From: Ascaphus truei
Taxonomy: Eukaryota > Chordata > Amphibia > Anura > Ascaphidae
Length of the DNA stretch: 64,000 nt
Direction: 5' to 3'
Assembly (NCBI GenBank): GCA_036426205.1
Contig: CM071567.1
Coordinates: forward strand, 290,409,141-290,473,140
Below the pieces are notes generated by a model that saw nothing but the letters and a program-made list of their open reading frames with translations, searched no databases and was not told the DNA's origin. Positions 22,349-34,144 of the stretch are shown one piece after another (the stretch's first letter is position 1; each line of letters opens with the position of its first letter). Both the position numbers and the translations under genes were made by a program.

Positions 22349-22830
22349 AGTGTGTCAGGAATATCCTGACAGTTTAGGTGTTCTCCCTGTGTGTTCCTTG
22401 TCTGTCCACCTGGTGTGCTGCTGGTTCTGCCTGCTCTGGGTTTTCCTCTGTTTGTCTCCTCTTGGGTGCACTATATTCTGTCTCTGCCTGCCTTATAGTT
22501 TCCTGTTTCCTGCACCTCTTTGCCTTTGCTTTGTGTTCCTGTGTTCCTTGACTTCTGCTTTATCTTGTTCCTGTATTTGTTCCTGTTCCATAATAAAAGG
22601 CCCCTTCCTATGATCTGGCTTGCCCCGGTCTGTTTCCTGGTCCAAGTTCCTGATCCCCTGCCCTGTTGCTGCCTTCCTGCTTCCGACACCTGCCTGGACC
22701 CCGACGATCCTTGCCTACCACTTGCCACCGAACCATGCCTTTAACCCTGATGATCCTTGCCTTCCCTGCTGTTCTGGCCACCGAGGTCCTATATTGCTCC
22801 TGGAGTCCCATAACAGAGTGGGCATGGTGC
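22349..22830 (+). mobile_element. LTR/leader-like fragment
   Basis: Starts TGTCAGGAATATCCTGACA (a 19-base palindrome), is T/C-rich with CCTTG/CCTGT repeats, has AATAAAA at about 22592, and runs into a CCTGACC/CCTTGCC-type leader like that at 33480-33740. Likely a gypsy LTR remnant; no coding. Confidence 0.4.
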
Positions 22831-25109
22831 AAGTATAAAGTGTTGGGTGAGATGCAATGCTTTAACCACTCAGGTGGCTATGGGGGTAGATAGTACAGTT
22901 GATGCTTATTTTAATCCCTTTGTAGCCATTTGTGGTTACCTAGTCATGAAAAGTCATGAATTGTTGGCTTGTTGGCTAAAAAGGGGTTTAAATATGTACT
23001 GTAATTTAAATTCATTACAAATCTTTTTCCGGTTGGTTTTGCTTATTTTGCTTATGTACTGTATATAATGGTCAGTATATTGCCTATTATATACATAGAA
23101 AAGATAGGGCTAATGTCAGTCAGATGTAGGTAGTAAATTATTTGCGTTTTTCTCTGCCGCTAAACCCATTCCAAGAAAAAAATAGAAAGCGATTAAATGC
23201 AGTTTGGGAATAATTTTTTATTGTTTTTGATATTTTTAAGGGATCCGATAAAAAGTGCTTTATTTTTGGCACTGTAGTGTTGATGTATTGCACCATAAAA
23301 ATAAAGCACTTTTTTGACGTAAAAGCCGATTTTTAAATTACCGCAGATTGATGTATCCGGGCCACAGTGCATAATGCTAAATACCAACCCTTTGTATTGT
23401 TAAGAGACTCCAACAATATCCCCAAAAATTAGATTTCGATATCTCCAGATAAAGGGATTTGTTCTCCAGTTTTACACACCTACTCCCCATTGGTATACCC
23501 CATTTGAGAGAAAATGGCTTGGCAACCCTGCACAAAAAGGTTTTAAATCAACCCTTCATAGCTCAATCTTTTTAAAAACTCTCAGGTTAAACTCCGCTTT
23601 CATGTCACAGTGTGAAGCAAATGGCATTGAGGTATAAATTGGGGGGATATCTTTGAAGCTGCTGCTAAATGTTCCATATGTATGTGTGTATTGTACATCA
23701 ATCAAAAATAATGCATGCAATGTACTGTAAAGGTGGTACATGACGCTTGTACAACTCTCCAGAATGTTCCCAGGGTTTTCTCATAATTTCCCAAAATTGT
23801 GTATCCAACATGCCCCCTTGTAGACATGTGGTTGTCCTTTCATAGAGTGGTGGCGCTATGCAAAAAAGTCCACAACTTCTCTCAAAGTGTTCTGTGTTCT
23901 TCCTTTCCCATTGGATGTGTGGTCATGCCTCCTGAACCACTGGGTGACATTTATAGAAATTCAAACAAATTAATCGCACACATGATGACATTGACAAGAT
24001 GCTCCATAGCAGCCCTTTGAATGTCTTCTGACCTCCCATTCCTTATACAATTTAAAATAAGAATCTGTTACTTTCTTAAAATAGAGAAACTGACATGTAC
24101 TCTAGACTCAGAAACTCTTGCTCTAAGTTTCAGAGGATCTGGCGTTACTTTTGATCTACAACAGTTTCCGATAATTCGGCAAACCCCCAATACCCAAATC
24201 TCCCTTCTTCTGTGGTGACTCTCTCCTGAGTCCCGGTGAGACTTTTTCAATCATGATACTACTGTACTTACACTGGGATTTTTAATTGCTGGCCAAAACT
24301 CGCTGTATGGTCAAAGCGGCTGGACTGTACTCATTATATTTAATGTATTTATACCTCTGTGGTAAAGTTATTCTTGTGCCCTTCTCTGCAACCTGCCTCC
24401 CCTCAACAATTTATTTATTCAGTACCCATTGCTTTCCTCAATGTATATTTTGCATGCAAAATGTAAAACTAAAAATATGAGTTTAAAAAAACAGTATTAG
24501 CATACAATAAAACAAGCTGATTAAATAAATTAGCATTGTCTTTATTATTACATTTATTTTGGTTATTAATTGAAAGCAAAGATTAAAGTCATATTTACAA
24601 AATGAAGCAATGTTTGATTAGTTAAGACATGCACAGCACACTGAGTTGAATCATTAAACATGGAGTTATATTTCCACATTTCATTACATGAAAAGCAGCA
24701 TGAGCAATAAACAGCCATTTATCTTAAATTCAGTGTCTAAAGTAAAACCTAATATGTGTAGTGGATAGAATAGAAGTAAACAGCATGTTACTAAAGTACA
24801 GTATACTTTTAAGGGTCTGATTTAATGATCTTCAACTTTAAATTCTACTTTTTTTCATTTAATGATTCTTCATATTTGATTTATATAAAGCTATATTAGT
24901 TCCCAATGACATTTACAGTTTGCCCTAAATAGTAACTATTTGTGATTATTACCAGATATTAACTTGAATAGATGTTAACAAGTTATAATACAACTTAGTA
25001 AATCAGCACTTTAATAAGACATGAAAGACAAAACCGTTTGAAATACATGCATTAAAGAAAAGAAAATAAATTATACATGCATACAGAATACTATAATATA
25101 CTGTACAGA
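22831..25109. other. no gene recognised; AT-rich with a hairpin
   Basis: Two inverted AAAAAGTGCTTTATTTTT/AAAAATAAAGCACTTTTT blocks at about 23251-23312 form a 20-bp hairpin, probably the core of a decayed MITE. Nothing else is assignable. Confidence 0.4.
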
Positions 25110-25325
25110 GGCGGGTATTTTTAAACCGCGTGCAGACGCTGGCTTTTTTTTTTTTTTTTGGCGCCGCAGGCGCTTCCATTGTTCAGCGCCATTAGCGCTG
25201 AATGGAGAAATGGCCGGCGCGCGGCCGCGAGTTGCGGCTGGCGCGCGGCCAACTTCGGCGGCTAAAAAAAAAGCCCCGAACAATTGCGGTTAAGCTTTAG
25301 AATAAGCCGCAACAGTAGGTTGCGT
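25110..25325. repeat. GC-rich palindromic repeat
   Basis: CGCGCGGCC occurs in inverted and direct arrangement around 25216-25250 with GCGCC..GGCGC pairs (25161-25200), in an otherwise AT-rich area. Looks like a small MITE; ends not resolved. Confidence 0.35.
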
Positions 25326-25388
25326 TTAAAAACAAACAAACATATTTGTAAGATAGACTAATCAAATATAATTTATGAATCCTTTCCC

Positions 25389-25413
25389 ACAATAATAATA
25401 ATAATTACTACTC

Positions 25414-25459
<46 letters not shown>

Positions 25460-25495
25460 CAATAACAATAACAATAACAATAATAATTAATTAGA
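25389..25495 (+). repeat. (TAC)n / (AAC-AAT)n microsatellite
   Basis: About 18 TAC units followed by AATAAC and AATAAT repeats. Confidence 0.95.
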
Positions 25496-26352
25496 TAAGA
25501 ATATGAAAAAAAATATTACTCAAATCATACATTGTATTTCCTCATACTGGACAATCTATATTGGTCTATTTTTAAACCAGCAATAGTCACCATCAAAAGT
25601 AAAATACTGTATTTACTTGCTTTTTCTTTTTAACCAACACCAGGACAGAAGTTTAAAAAATACATGTACAATATGTGTAGCACTTCAATGACACTACTGA
25701 GTATATGACTGCAGACTGACATAAATGATTCCTGAAGTTCCATAATATTTTAGATCTTAGGCCCAAATCCATAAAATGGTGCTAAGCTTTAGCATGCTTT
25801 ACTTCCTGTAACAGAAAGGAAGTCTCTTTCTGTCTCTGATGGTTTATACTTGAACATATCTATTCAACATTTTTGTTTAGTAACTGTATTATTTGAGCCT
25901 AGGCCTCAGAAACCACAGGTGGAATGTCATGAGAATGGCGTTTTGTTGTGTTTATGGTGGCCTAGGTGTATGATGGGTTTAAATTGTGTCGCTTACTAAA
26001 ATATGCTTAAATGTAGTTGCTTTTGCTGTGACCAGGAATGAACTGAAAGAGTTGTTATGAGAAGCTGGAGTGTAGCTAAACTCACTCAGTTTTCGCTAGC
26101 AGGGATGTTGGCTGAATGCCTGGATGTGTTCCCTGATTAGATTTTTCTGGCATGTACGTGTAGCACTGTTTCCCCCACCCTCTGGGAGATTTACTGCTAT
26201 TGCTACTGTGTGGTGCTGAGGCATACCTGAGAGGTTCAGGAGATCTGAGCTGTCTGCGTTGTAGTGGAGACCAGAAAAAGGCTTTTGATGTAATCTGGGT
26301 TTGGTGTCAGCGCCTCCAGCTTCAGTGGATATCCTGGAAGTACCAGGAGAAG
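25496..26352. other. no gene recognised
   Basis: Left flank of the chromovirus. No family-like frame or clear repeat. Confidence 0.35.
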
Positions 26353-27118
26353 TGTAACGCTATACTGCCCGCAGACCTGACCAGTCCCCAGTACTGAGGT
26401 GCGTAAGGGTATAACACGCACCCACAGCAGTGAGGGCGTGCCCGGAGTGTGGTAGGGTGCGTCGCCGGGCCTGGTGAGAGAGGGTTAGCCAGATACTTGC
26501 CGAGTCTGGGGCGCCAGAGGTCCGAGTAGTGATATCCAGAAGCCGTGGGTCGAGGATAGGAGAGAACAGCGTAGTCGAGTCCAAAGCCGGGTCCGGGGGG
26601 TTGAGAGGTACACGTAGTCAAAATGGAAGCCGAGATCAAGTCCAAAGGTAGTATACGGGAGGGTAGGTACTGGAGCGAGAGCTGAAACACACAAGAGAGC
26701 CAGGCGTAGAACTCCGAACAGCAAGAAACTATGCAGAGCGAGGAAGGAGAGGGCAGACTGGGGTAATATATCTGGGTGGACCAATAGGGGAAGAGGTGGA
26801 GTGGAGGCGTGCCCAAGCAGGCCCAGAGATAGGCTCAGGTACCTAGAGGGGGGGCCAGCCAGGTAAGTGGAGGTGATAGACCTGGTGTCCAGCGGCAGGT
26901 GGGGGGCGGAGCCAGGCATGCGGGGGGAGGCAAAGAGGATCGGGTGCGCACGCGCCCTGTAAGGCTCCCGCGCAACCCGGCAGCATGCTGGTGGAGACAG
27001 CGTGTGCCACAGAGGAGTGGAGCAGCGCTGGCGGGCAGGGCGCATGGCATGTGCGGTGGTGCAGGGAGCTGGAGTGGAGGAGACACGCCATGAGGAACGT
27101 GTCCCCCGATCCCTTACA
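26353..27118 (-). repeat. chromovirus LTR, 3' (left) copy
   Basis: 766 bases; on the plus strand TGTAACGC to CCTTACA, so the element-sense ends are TGTAAGG and GCGTTACA. Open frames on either strand within it are by-products of its high GC content. Confidence 0.9.
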
Positions 27119-27780
27119 GTACCCTTGAGGATCGGACTCCGGACGATCCTCCCAAGGTTTGTGAGGAAACTTCCGGTGGAACTGCTTGCGTAAAGCTGGA
27201 GCGTGGATGTGGTGGTGGGGTACCCAAGAATGTTCCTCTGGTCCGTATCCCTTCCAGTGAACGAGGAAGTGAAGCTTGCAAATAGAGAATCGAGAGTGGA
27301 GAATATATTGTACATCGGATTCTTGCTGCCCTGTACAACAACAGGATTGCGTCGGTGAGGGTGATCCAGAAAGTGTACATTCTGGAAGAAAGGTTTTAGG
27401 AGGGAGACGTGGAAGACTGTGGGTATCTTCATGGCAGGAGGCAAAAGGAGCCGATAAGCTACCGGGTTAATCCGTTCGAAGACCTTGAAAGGGCCCAGGA
27501 ATCTAGGCGCCAGCTTCTGGGAAGGAGTCTTAAGTTTGATATTCCTGGAGGAAAGCCAGACTCTGTCCCCTGGCTTATATTCTTGTGCCATCTGACGGCG
27601 CCGATCTGCTTGAGTCTTCTGTTTCTGGACGGCCCCTTGCAATGCCTTTTGGATTTCTTCCAAGAGTCTTGTAGATTAGTAATTTGAACATCAGCTGCTT
27701 GTACCCCTGAAGGGGTGGAGGAGAGGGGGAGGCGACTGGGGTGGAACCCATAATTAACGAACAACAGAGATTCTTGCGTA
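27119..27780 (-). pseudogene. integrase C-terminus and chromodomain
   Basis: Minus strand: GQTERM-like end of the integrase core (about 27905), NYGFHPS, then KPGDRVWLSSRNIKLK and LGPFKVFERINPVAYRL (GPY/F module, about 27560-27470), VFHVSLLKP. After a shift of frame near 27340 the chromodomain follows: FLVHWKGYGPEEHSWVP (about 27265-27215). Chromodomains steer integration to marked chromatin in this clade. Confidence 0.8.
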
Positions 27781-28560
27781 GATTAATTCTTCAGCGAATT
27801 AATCGCGAACTCTGCCCAGGGTAATAAGTCCACCCAGTTGTCTTGAGATTCAGAGACAAAGCATCTAAGATTCTGTTCCAGGGACTGGGTTCATTCTCTC
27901 AGTTTGGCCGGTTTGTGTTGGATGGACTTACTCTGTGCGCATACTGACAAGCTTTCGTGAAGTCCTGAATATCCTTGCTCATCTTTGGCCACCAAAAGGT
28001 ACGTTCGAGTAAGTCCAGCGTCCTTATAAAACCAGGGTGACCAGCCGATCTGGATGAATGCCCCCAATCCAGGATTTTGTGGCGAAATCGTGGAGTGGCG
28101 TACAGGTGTCCTTCTGGTACCTTTAATCTCCCGGGAATGGGGGCCTGGGCTTCCGTGATTTTCTTCAGGATGTCAAACGTATTTGCGGAAATTATGCAAT
28201 TCGAAGGCACGATGGTTTCCGTAACCTTGTCGGATCTCTCTTCTGTAGAGAAATGATGGGAGAGTGCGTCGGCCTTGAAATTCTTGGTGCCCGGAATGTA
28301 CGAGATCGTATAGTTGAAACGGGAGAAAAAAAGTGCCCCGCGCGCTTGGCGGGATCCCAGACGACGGGCCCCCTTAATGTACAATAAATTTTTATGGTTG
28401 GTGAGGATGGCTATCGGCTCCTTGGTACCCTCGAGGAGGTGTCTCCATTCTTGTAAGGCTAGCTTGATCGCCAAGAGTTCCCTGTTCCCAACGTCGTAAT
28501 TTCTCTCAGCCGAAGAAAATTTCCTAGAGAAAAAGCCACAAGGGTGGAGCTTGTCTTGAG
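27781..28560 (-). pseudogene. RNase H and integrase zinc-binding domain
   Basis: RNase H motifs NYDVGNRELLAIKLALQEW (about 28500) and TNHKNLLYI (about 28400), SYIPGTKNFKADALS (about 28300), then the integrase HHCC segment with HPGFIRTLDLLERTFWWP (about 28035-27985) and CQYAHRV. The sequence then jumps straight to the GQTER block: the DDE core, normally about 130 residues, is missing. The Asn-His in TNHKNL replaces the usual Asp-His pair (T-D-H), a lost RNase H acidic residue. Confidence 0.75.
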
Positions 28561-28603
28561 GAGTGAACCTTTGTGATAGTACTGACCCTGCTCTAACATC
28601 ATA

Positions 28604-28692
28604 GTTACATAGTAGTTACATAGTTACATAGTAGATGAGGTTGAAAAAAGACATAGGTCCATCAAGTTCAACCTATGCTAAATTTAGACAAT
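28604..28692 (-). mobile_element. CR1 LINE 3' tail insertion
   Basis: Plus strand ACATAGTAGTTACATAGTTACATAGTAG then GAAAAAAGACATAGG and GTCCATCAAGTTCAACCT: the reverse complement of the CR1 3' UTR and its octamer tail. About 90 bases, inserted between the RT and RNase H of the chromovirus. A longer CR1 end is at 49808-50310. Confidence 0.75.
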
Positions 28693-29678
28693 CAGAGACA
28701 TCAACCTCAAGGGTAAAGGGGAGAGACGTTTCCGGGTGACGAAGGATGGTGGCTTGTGGAATTCAAACGCCTTGGTGGCTTCAGGGGACGATAACGACGG
28801 GTCGATCCCTTTTTTGGTAAGGGCGGTAATGGGAAGGACAGTAGTAAAAAAGTTGCGGATGAATTTCCGATAGTAATTAGAGAAACCGAGGAAGCGCTGG
28901 ATTGCTTTTAGGGAATTAGGTAATGGCCAGTCCAGAATAACCCTCAATTTCTCTGAATCCATAGTGAAGCCTTTATTGGAAATTATATAGCCCAGGAAGG
29001 CTGTGGAAGATTGGTGGAAGAGGCATTTCTAAAATCTTAGCGTAGAGCTTGTTTGCGCAGAGCTGAGACAGAACCACTCTGGTGTGGTGCAAGCTCCTCT
29101 AGGTTTTTGGAGAAATTAAGAATGTCATCTCAGTACACTATGACGAAGATATTCAGAATGTCCCGAAAGATTTTGTTCATAAATTCTTGGAATACGGCTG
29201 GGGCATTGCAGAGGCCAAACAGCATCACGAGTTATTCATAATGGCCGCTGCGTGTATTGAAAGCGGTCCTCCACTCGTCGCCCTCCCGTATACGGATTAG
29301 ATTGTACATTACACTCAGATCGAATTTGGAGAATATAGAGGCTCCTTGAAGCCGATCGAAAAGTTCTGAGATTAAAGGAAGGGGGTATCGTTTTTTAACA
29401 GTCATTTTGTGAATCCCCCGGAAATCAATACTGGGTCTTAATGAGCCATCTTTTTTTTTCACGAAAAAGAACGCCGCCCCGGCTGGAGAAGTGGAATTCC
29501 GGATAAAACCTCTCTTGAGGTTTTCCTGGATGTACTTAGAAATAGCCTCGGTCTCAGGCACAGAAAGGGGGTACGATATAGACTTGGGGAGTGTGGCTCC
29601 GGGAATTAGTTCTATGGGGCAGTCGAATGAGCGATGAGGCAGCAGGACTTCAGCCTGAGTCTTGTTGAAGACGTCCAT
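28684..29678 (-). pseudogene. chromovirus reverse transcriptase
   Basis: Minus strand: [12 protein letters not shown] (about 29620), [30 protein letters not shown] (about 29500), [49 protein letters not shown] (about 29200), and the catalytic box in which the residue between Y and DD is a TGA stop (29130-29132). Then SEKLRVILDWPLP, FLGFSNYYRKFI (about 28950-28870). Extra stop near 29240. Confidence 0.85.
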
Positions 29679-30208
29679 GAAATCCGGTAAACATCTGGAA
29701 GCGTGGAGGGAGGCGGTACGGATGTCTCAAGGCCAGCGAGCGTGGTTACGGAGGATTTTCCAGAATTCTTCACTGAAGGGCCCCACTGAATCGGCGACTT
29801 GCCCGTCCAATCTACACATGGATTGTGTAACTGGAGCCATGGTAATCCCAGAATGACCTGGACTGTGGGTGAGTGAAAGACGTCAAAGATCTTAACCTCA
29901 GTGTGACCATCTGCAGTGGAAAGTGTGAGGGGAACAGACTCCAAGGTGATGGACGCTGGCTGGAGGGGATGGCCGTCTATTGCCTCGAGACCGATGGGTA
30001 CCCTCTTCTTGATTAAAGGAATCTGGTGGTTGAGTGCGTAATCGTGATCCAGAAAGTTGCCACCAGACCCGGAGTCGATAAATGCTGCGGCTGACACCCA
30101 GGCGTTGGGACCCTCGAGGATTATAGGCAACAGAATTCTCTTAGGAAGTTCTTCAGGGAGAGAGGGGCAAGAAGAGACGTAACCCAGGGAGAGCCCCACA
30201 AACCTCAC
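29612..30208 (-). pseudogene. chromovirus protease region
   Basis: 198-residue open frame with the aspartic protease motif AAAFIDSGSGGNFLD (about 30090-30045) and the flap-like ILGLPWLQLHNP (about 29850). Retropepsins have D-S/T-G at the catalytic site. It overlaps the end of gag and the start of the RT frame. Confidence 0.8.
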
Positions 30209-31043
30209 TGGGCGTTCTCGTTTTCCGGTCTCAGGCGGCAGTGACGTACTTGATGATCCGGGGAACCGCAGTAAAAACAGAGACCTTCGTTTCTGCGGCG
30301 AGTTCTTTCGGCGGACTGGAGCTGTTGGCTGCCAATTTGCTTTGGCTCTGGGGCATCCAATGCCGGAAGGGCCATGGGAGGAGGTCTAGGAGAGACTGCA
30401 GTGGGCAAAATGAACCGGGGTCGCTGACGTTCCTTGCGTCTCTCCTGGAGGCATTGGTCCACTTGAATGCTGAGGGCAATGAGATCCTCCAGCGAAGAGG
30501 GACGAGATTGAGCTGCCAGATCGTCCCTGAGTCTCCGCGGCGATCGTGCGGAACTCCAATGCGTATTAGCTGCCGACCTGCGACCCTGGAAAATATGAAA
30601 CAGGGATGAAGCGGCGGTCTCCTTACGTGCCGGGGTATCAAAGACCTGCTGGAATTCTCGCCAGAATCTAGGAAAATCTTGGGTTACTTCAGGTTTGAGT
30701 TCCCAGAGAGGCGAGGCCCAAGCTAGAATGTCACCGCAGGGCGTAGATATAGGCTACCTTAGAGCAGTCTGTGGGAAACCGGGATGGAGATATCTCAAAC
30801 TGGACGTTGCATTGGTTTAAGAATCCCCGGCAAGTGAGCGGATCTCGGCGTACCGGTTAGGCAGGGGAATACGTGGTTCCAAAGCGCCCAAGCGGGGGGA
30901 GGGGGCGCTGCCGGTGGTTCCCAAAGGGAGAGGTTAGAAAGCTGGTGTGCAACGGAGGATTCTTGGTCGCTCAGGAATTGCCAGTGCTCCATGGTCACAC
31001 CTTGGCCCACCTCATTGGGGTCTGCATTTGGTGGGCTCTGCAT
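30205..31043 (-). pseudogene. chromovirus gag
   Basis: ATG 31043-31041 lies 3 bases inside the 5' LTR edge. The N-terminal part reads ADPNEVGQGV, the middle includes LPNRYAEIRSL, FWREFQQVFDTPARK and LEDLIALSIQVDQCLQER, typical of Sushi/PEG10-related gags, and the C-terminus carries one zinc knuckle CFYCGSPDHQVRHC (C-x2-C-x4-H-x4-C, about 30300-30259). Frameshifts near 30890 and 30660; stops around 30740-30830. Confidence 0.85.
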
Positions 31044-31045
31044 AA

Positions 31046-31840
31046 TGTAACGCTTTACTGCCCGCAGACCTGACCAGTCCCCAGTACTGAGGTGGGTAAG
31101 GGTATAACACGCACCCACAGCAGTGTGGGCGTGCTCGGAGTGTGGTAGGGTGCGTTGCCGGGTCTGGTGAGAGAGGGTTAACCAGATACTTGCCGAGTCC
31201 GGGGCGCCAGAAGTCCGAGTAGTGAAATCCAGAAGCCGTGGGTCGAGGATAGGAGAGAACAGCGTAGTCGAGTCCAAAGCCGGGTCCAGGGGGTTGAGAG
31301 GTACACGTAGTCAAAACGGAAGCCGAGATCAAGTCCAAAGGTAGTATACAGGAGGGTAGGTACTGGAGCGAGAGCTGAAACACATGAGAGCCAGGCATAG
31401 AACTCCGAACAGCAAGAGCCACAAGAAACTATGCAGAGCGAGAAAGGAGAGGGCAGACTGGAGTAATATATCTGGGTGGACCAATAGGGGAAGACGTGGA
31501 GTAGAGGCGTGCCCAAGCAGGCCCAGAGATAGGCTCAGGTACCTAGAGGGGGGGCAGCCAGGTAAGTGGAGGAGATAGACCTGGTGTCCTGCGGCATGCG
31601 GGGGGCAGAGCCAGGTGTGCGTGGGGCAGGCAAAGAGGATCAGGTGCGCGCACGCCCTGTAAGGCTCCTGCGCGCGCGACCCGGCAGCGTGCGTGTGGAG
31701 ACGACGTCTGCCACAGAGTAGTGGAGCGGCGCCCGACTGGAGGAGGTAAGGAGCCGCGGAGCAGGGTGCACGGCGTGTGCAGTGGTGCAGAGAGCCGGAG
31801 CGGAGGGGACACTCTGTGAGGAACGTGTCACCGATCCCTT
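31046..31840 (-). repeat. chromovirus LTR, 5' (right) copy
   Basis: TGTAACGC at 31046; matches the left LTR to CGATCCCTT at about 31835, then diverges before the expected TTACA. Contains small indels relative to the left copy. Confidence 0.85.
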
Positions 31841-32743
31841 TAAAGCAGTTCCCTCTGAAGCACTTTCACACACCTTCTCACTGACTCAGTCCAGACAGGT
31901 GTATAATAGAACAAGGGGTTTTTATTTAAGCAGTCACAGCATGATGGTCTTTCAGCAGTGCAGGGTCACAGACGATCCAGGTATCTGAATGATGCATGCT
32001 CTAAGTCTGGAACCTTTGATCATACAGACCAGTCAACCTTGCAGCCTGACTGGCCTCTCACACTCCAGGAAAGGAGATGAGGGAACTCACGTCCACTCCT
32101 TACAAAGGGTAAACACAGACTGCTCTAAATTTGGCTCTTCCCTTCTGAGGAACCAGAAGGGACAGGCTCAAGGTCTGTTCCTATACCAGATAGGCCAACA
32201 CAGGCCATGAATCACCACCACACCTCTGCCACGGAGTAGGGAGCATGAGGGGGGTTAAAAGCTCACAGGATTGGCCAATTACAGCCTAGAATGCTTAAGG
32301 CTTATGTGATAGGGAGGAGAGAAAGGAAGAATGAATTTACCATGTTGCATAAGATTCAGACCTCCAATTGTGTTTGAGTTGGAAGGTGTCAGCTCTTTGT
32401 GCAGTACAAACGTTATCACAGAATATATACAACTACCAAGCAGGGGTCCCTTGGTTGATGTGAGTGATATCCTGAGTGCCATAGAATGAAGATTTATACT
32501 CAAAGCTAAGTAACCAATAAATTGTATTTACCAATAACAACTAGTATTGGTATTATTCATGTGTGCACTAGTGGCTGAGAACAAGAACCCAAATCAATCT
32601 CTTGAATAAGTAATTTTATTTTCAGAATAATTGTAAAAGTGCTTATCTCTATCCTGAAAGGGGTATTGATAAACACATTGCCAGTCAATAGGCATCCTAA
32701 ATAAAAAGTTACACAATTAAATAAAATACAATCAATGTGTTTC
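31841..32743. other. no gene recognised; possible LTR-like sequence
   Basis: A TTTTTATTTAA (reverse of AATAAA-type signal) at about 31918 and CTCACACTCC-type tracts could be from an LTR on the minus strand, but there is nothing diagnostic. Confidence 0.3.
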
Positions 32744-33858
32744 TGTAAGGAATCGGGGAACAAGTCCTTTGCGACGTGTTCCTTCCTTACCTGTCATATC
32801 TCAGACCTCCGCTCTGGCACCAGCACGTGCGCGCACCCCCGCTCTGCATACAGAGCGTGCATGCATGCGCAGCTCTTCTTGTGTGCCACGGAGATTAGCT
32901 CCGCCCCCTCGGACACGCTGCGCCACACGTGATAACGTGCACTGCTCCCCAGCTGCGTAGCAATTACTCATTTTAGCCCACTTGTCTCCGGCAGCAAATC
33001 CTTGCCTCCGTGGAGGCTGCGCTTCCCTTGCTACTGGTTCCTGTTCCTGTTAAATACACTGCAGTTCCTAGCATAACTTGCTGAGCATACAGGTGCGCCA
33101 ATGAGTATTCTAAAACTTGCCTTAAACTTGCCTTAGAAAATCTGGGGCTATTACCAACAAGATCCAGGCACATGCTGGGTACATGCTGCAAACATTCAGT
33201 GACATTTCTGCAGAGAATAATGGCCCATCGGATTAACACAGCAGGGGTCCCTGGCAGTCCCATTCAGTTTGAATGGGACTGCCAGGGGCCCCCTCTGTTA
33301 ATCTGATGGCCATTAGTCAGTCTGCAGAAATGTCACTGAAATGTTGCAGCATGTACCCAGCATTTACCCAGGATGAACCCAGCATGTACCTGGGTCTTGT
33401 TGGTGATTGCCCCAGATTTGTTTTAGAATACTCGTCGGCACTACAGTAACTTCGTGTAGCCTTGAGCTCCTACGTTTGTTGTGCCTTGCTCCTTGTCCTG
33501 TGATTTCTTGCAGTTAACCCTTCATCTACTGACCCGGCTTGTCTTTGGAATCCCTCTGGTTATTGACTCTGGCTTACCCTCGACTCTGCTGATTTCTCCA
33601 ACCCAGACCATGGCTATACGGACATCTACTATTCTAACCTCTCCAACCCCAGACCACGCTAAAAAACTTTGACTATTCTGAACTCTATACTCCAAGACCT
33701 CAGCAAGTATCGACTAACCCACTGTCTCCAACCCAGACCCGGCTACGTTTGACAATCCGTCTGCCAGGCATGCTTCTGCTGCTGTGGGTGCGTGGTTTGC
33801 TACTTCCCCACCTCAGAACTGGGATCCTGTCTTGCTCGTGGGCAGCGCAAGTGATACA
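32744..33858 (+). repeat. LTR of a second, related gypsy element (5' LTR)
   Basis: Starts TGTAAGGAATCGGGGAACA, which resembles the element-sense start of the chromovirus LTR (TGTAAGGGATCGGGGGACA), and ends TGATACA just before a leader GTATGCTCAGCCC that parallels TTATGCAGAGCCC of the first element. It is interrupted by a MITE at 33103-33433. Confidence 0.7.
33103..33433. mobile_element. palindromic MITE inside the LTR
   Basis: About 331 bases with inverted ends GAGTATTCTAAAAC and GTTTTAGAATACTC; the arms pair along almost the whole length (CAGTCCCATTC/GAATGGGACTG at the centre). A fragment of the same family is at 50385-50437. Confidence 0.85.
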
Positions 33859-33860
33859 GT

Positions 33861-34115
33861 ATGCTCAGCCCAACAAACATGGACCCCTGAGGTGGGCCAA
33901 GACGTGTCTTCGATTTCTGAGCATTTCCAATACCTGAATAATCACATTGTTTCCCTTACTCAAAACCTGGCCATGGATTCTCTTAACCAATCACAATTCA
34001 GAATTATTAGACCTGCTACTCTGTCTGTTTCTTCCCCTGAAGCTTCCTCTCACTCGAGCCACATCTCCTCACTCCCAATTGATATCCGGGAGATCCCCAT
34101 GGATGCTGAGTTTTC
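33861..34115 (+). pseudogene. gag N-terminus of the second gypsy element
   Basis: ATG 33861; a shifted frame reads WTPEVGQDVSSI, parallel to ADPNEVGQGV of the first element, then a Ser/Leu-rich helix region. The element is cut off at about 34120 by the L2 fragment. Confidence 0.55.
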
Positions 34116-34144
34116 CACAATCAATGTATTGTATGTCTTTTTTG

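Larger units (their letters stand above)
26353..31840 (-). mobile_element. Sushi-like Ty3/gypsy chromovirus with two LTRs
   Basis: Two LTRs (26353-27118 and 31046-about 31840, roughly 95 percent identical in the first 200 bases) flank minus-strand gag, protease, RT, RNase H, integrase and chromodomain in normal gypsy order. Defects: several frameshifts and stops, loss of the integrase catalytic core, and a CR1 tail inserted between RT and RNase H. The divergence of the LTRs says it is not recent. The right LTR lacks the final TTACA, and no target duplication is evident. Confidence 0.9.

Noticed and set aside
25161..25270. CpG island / host promoter
   Set aside because: Too short and palindromic; better explained as a small GC-rich MITE.
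26485..27663. 392-residue minus frame taken as one protein
   Set aside because: Only its first ~110 residues are integrase C-terminus; the rest reads a shifted chromodomain and then the LTR.
26353..31840. Recently active chromovirus
   Set aside because: LTRs differ by about 5 percent in the part compared, several stops and frameshifts are present and the integrase core is missing.
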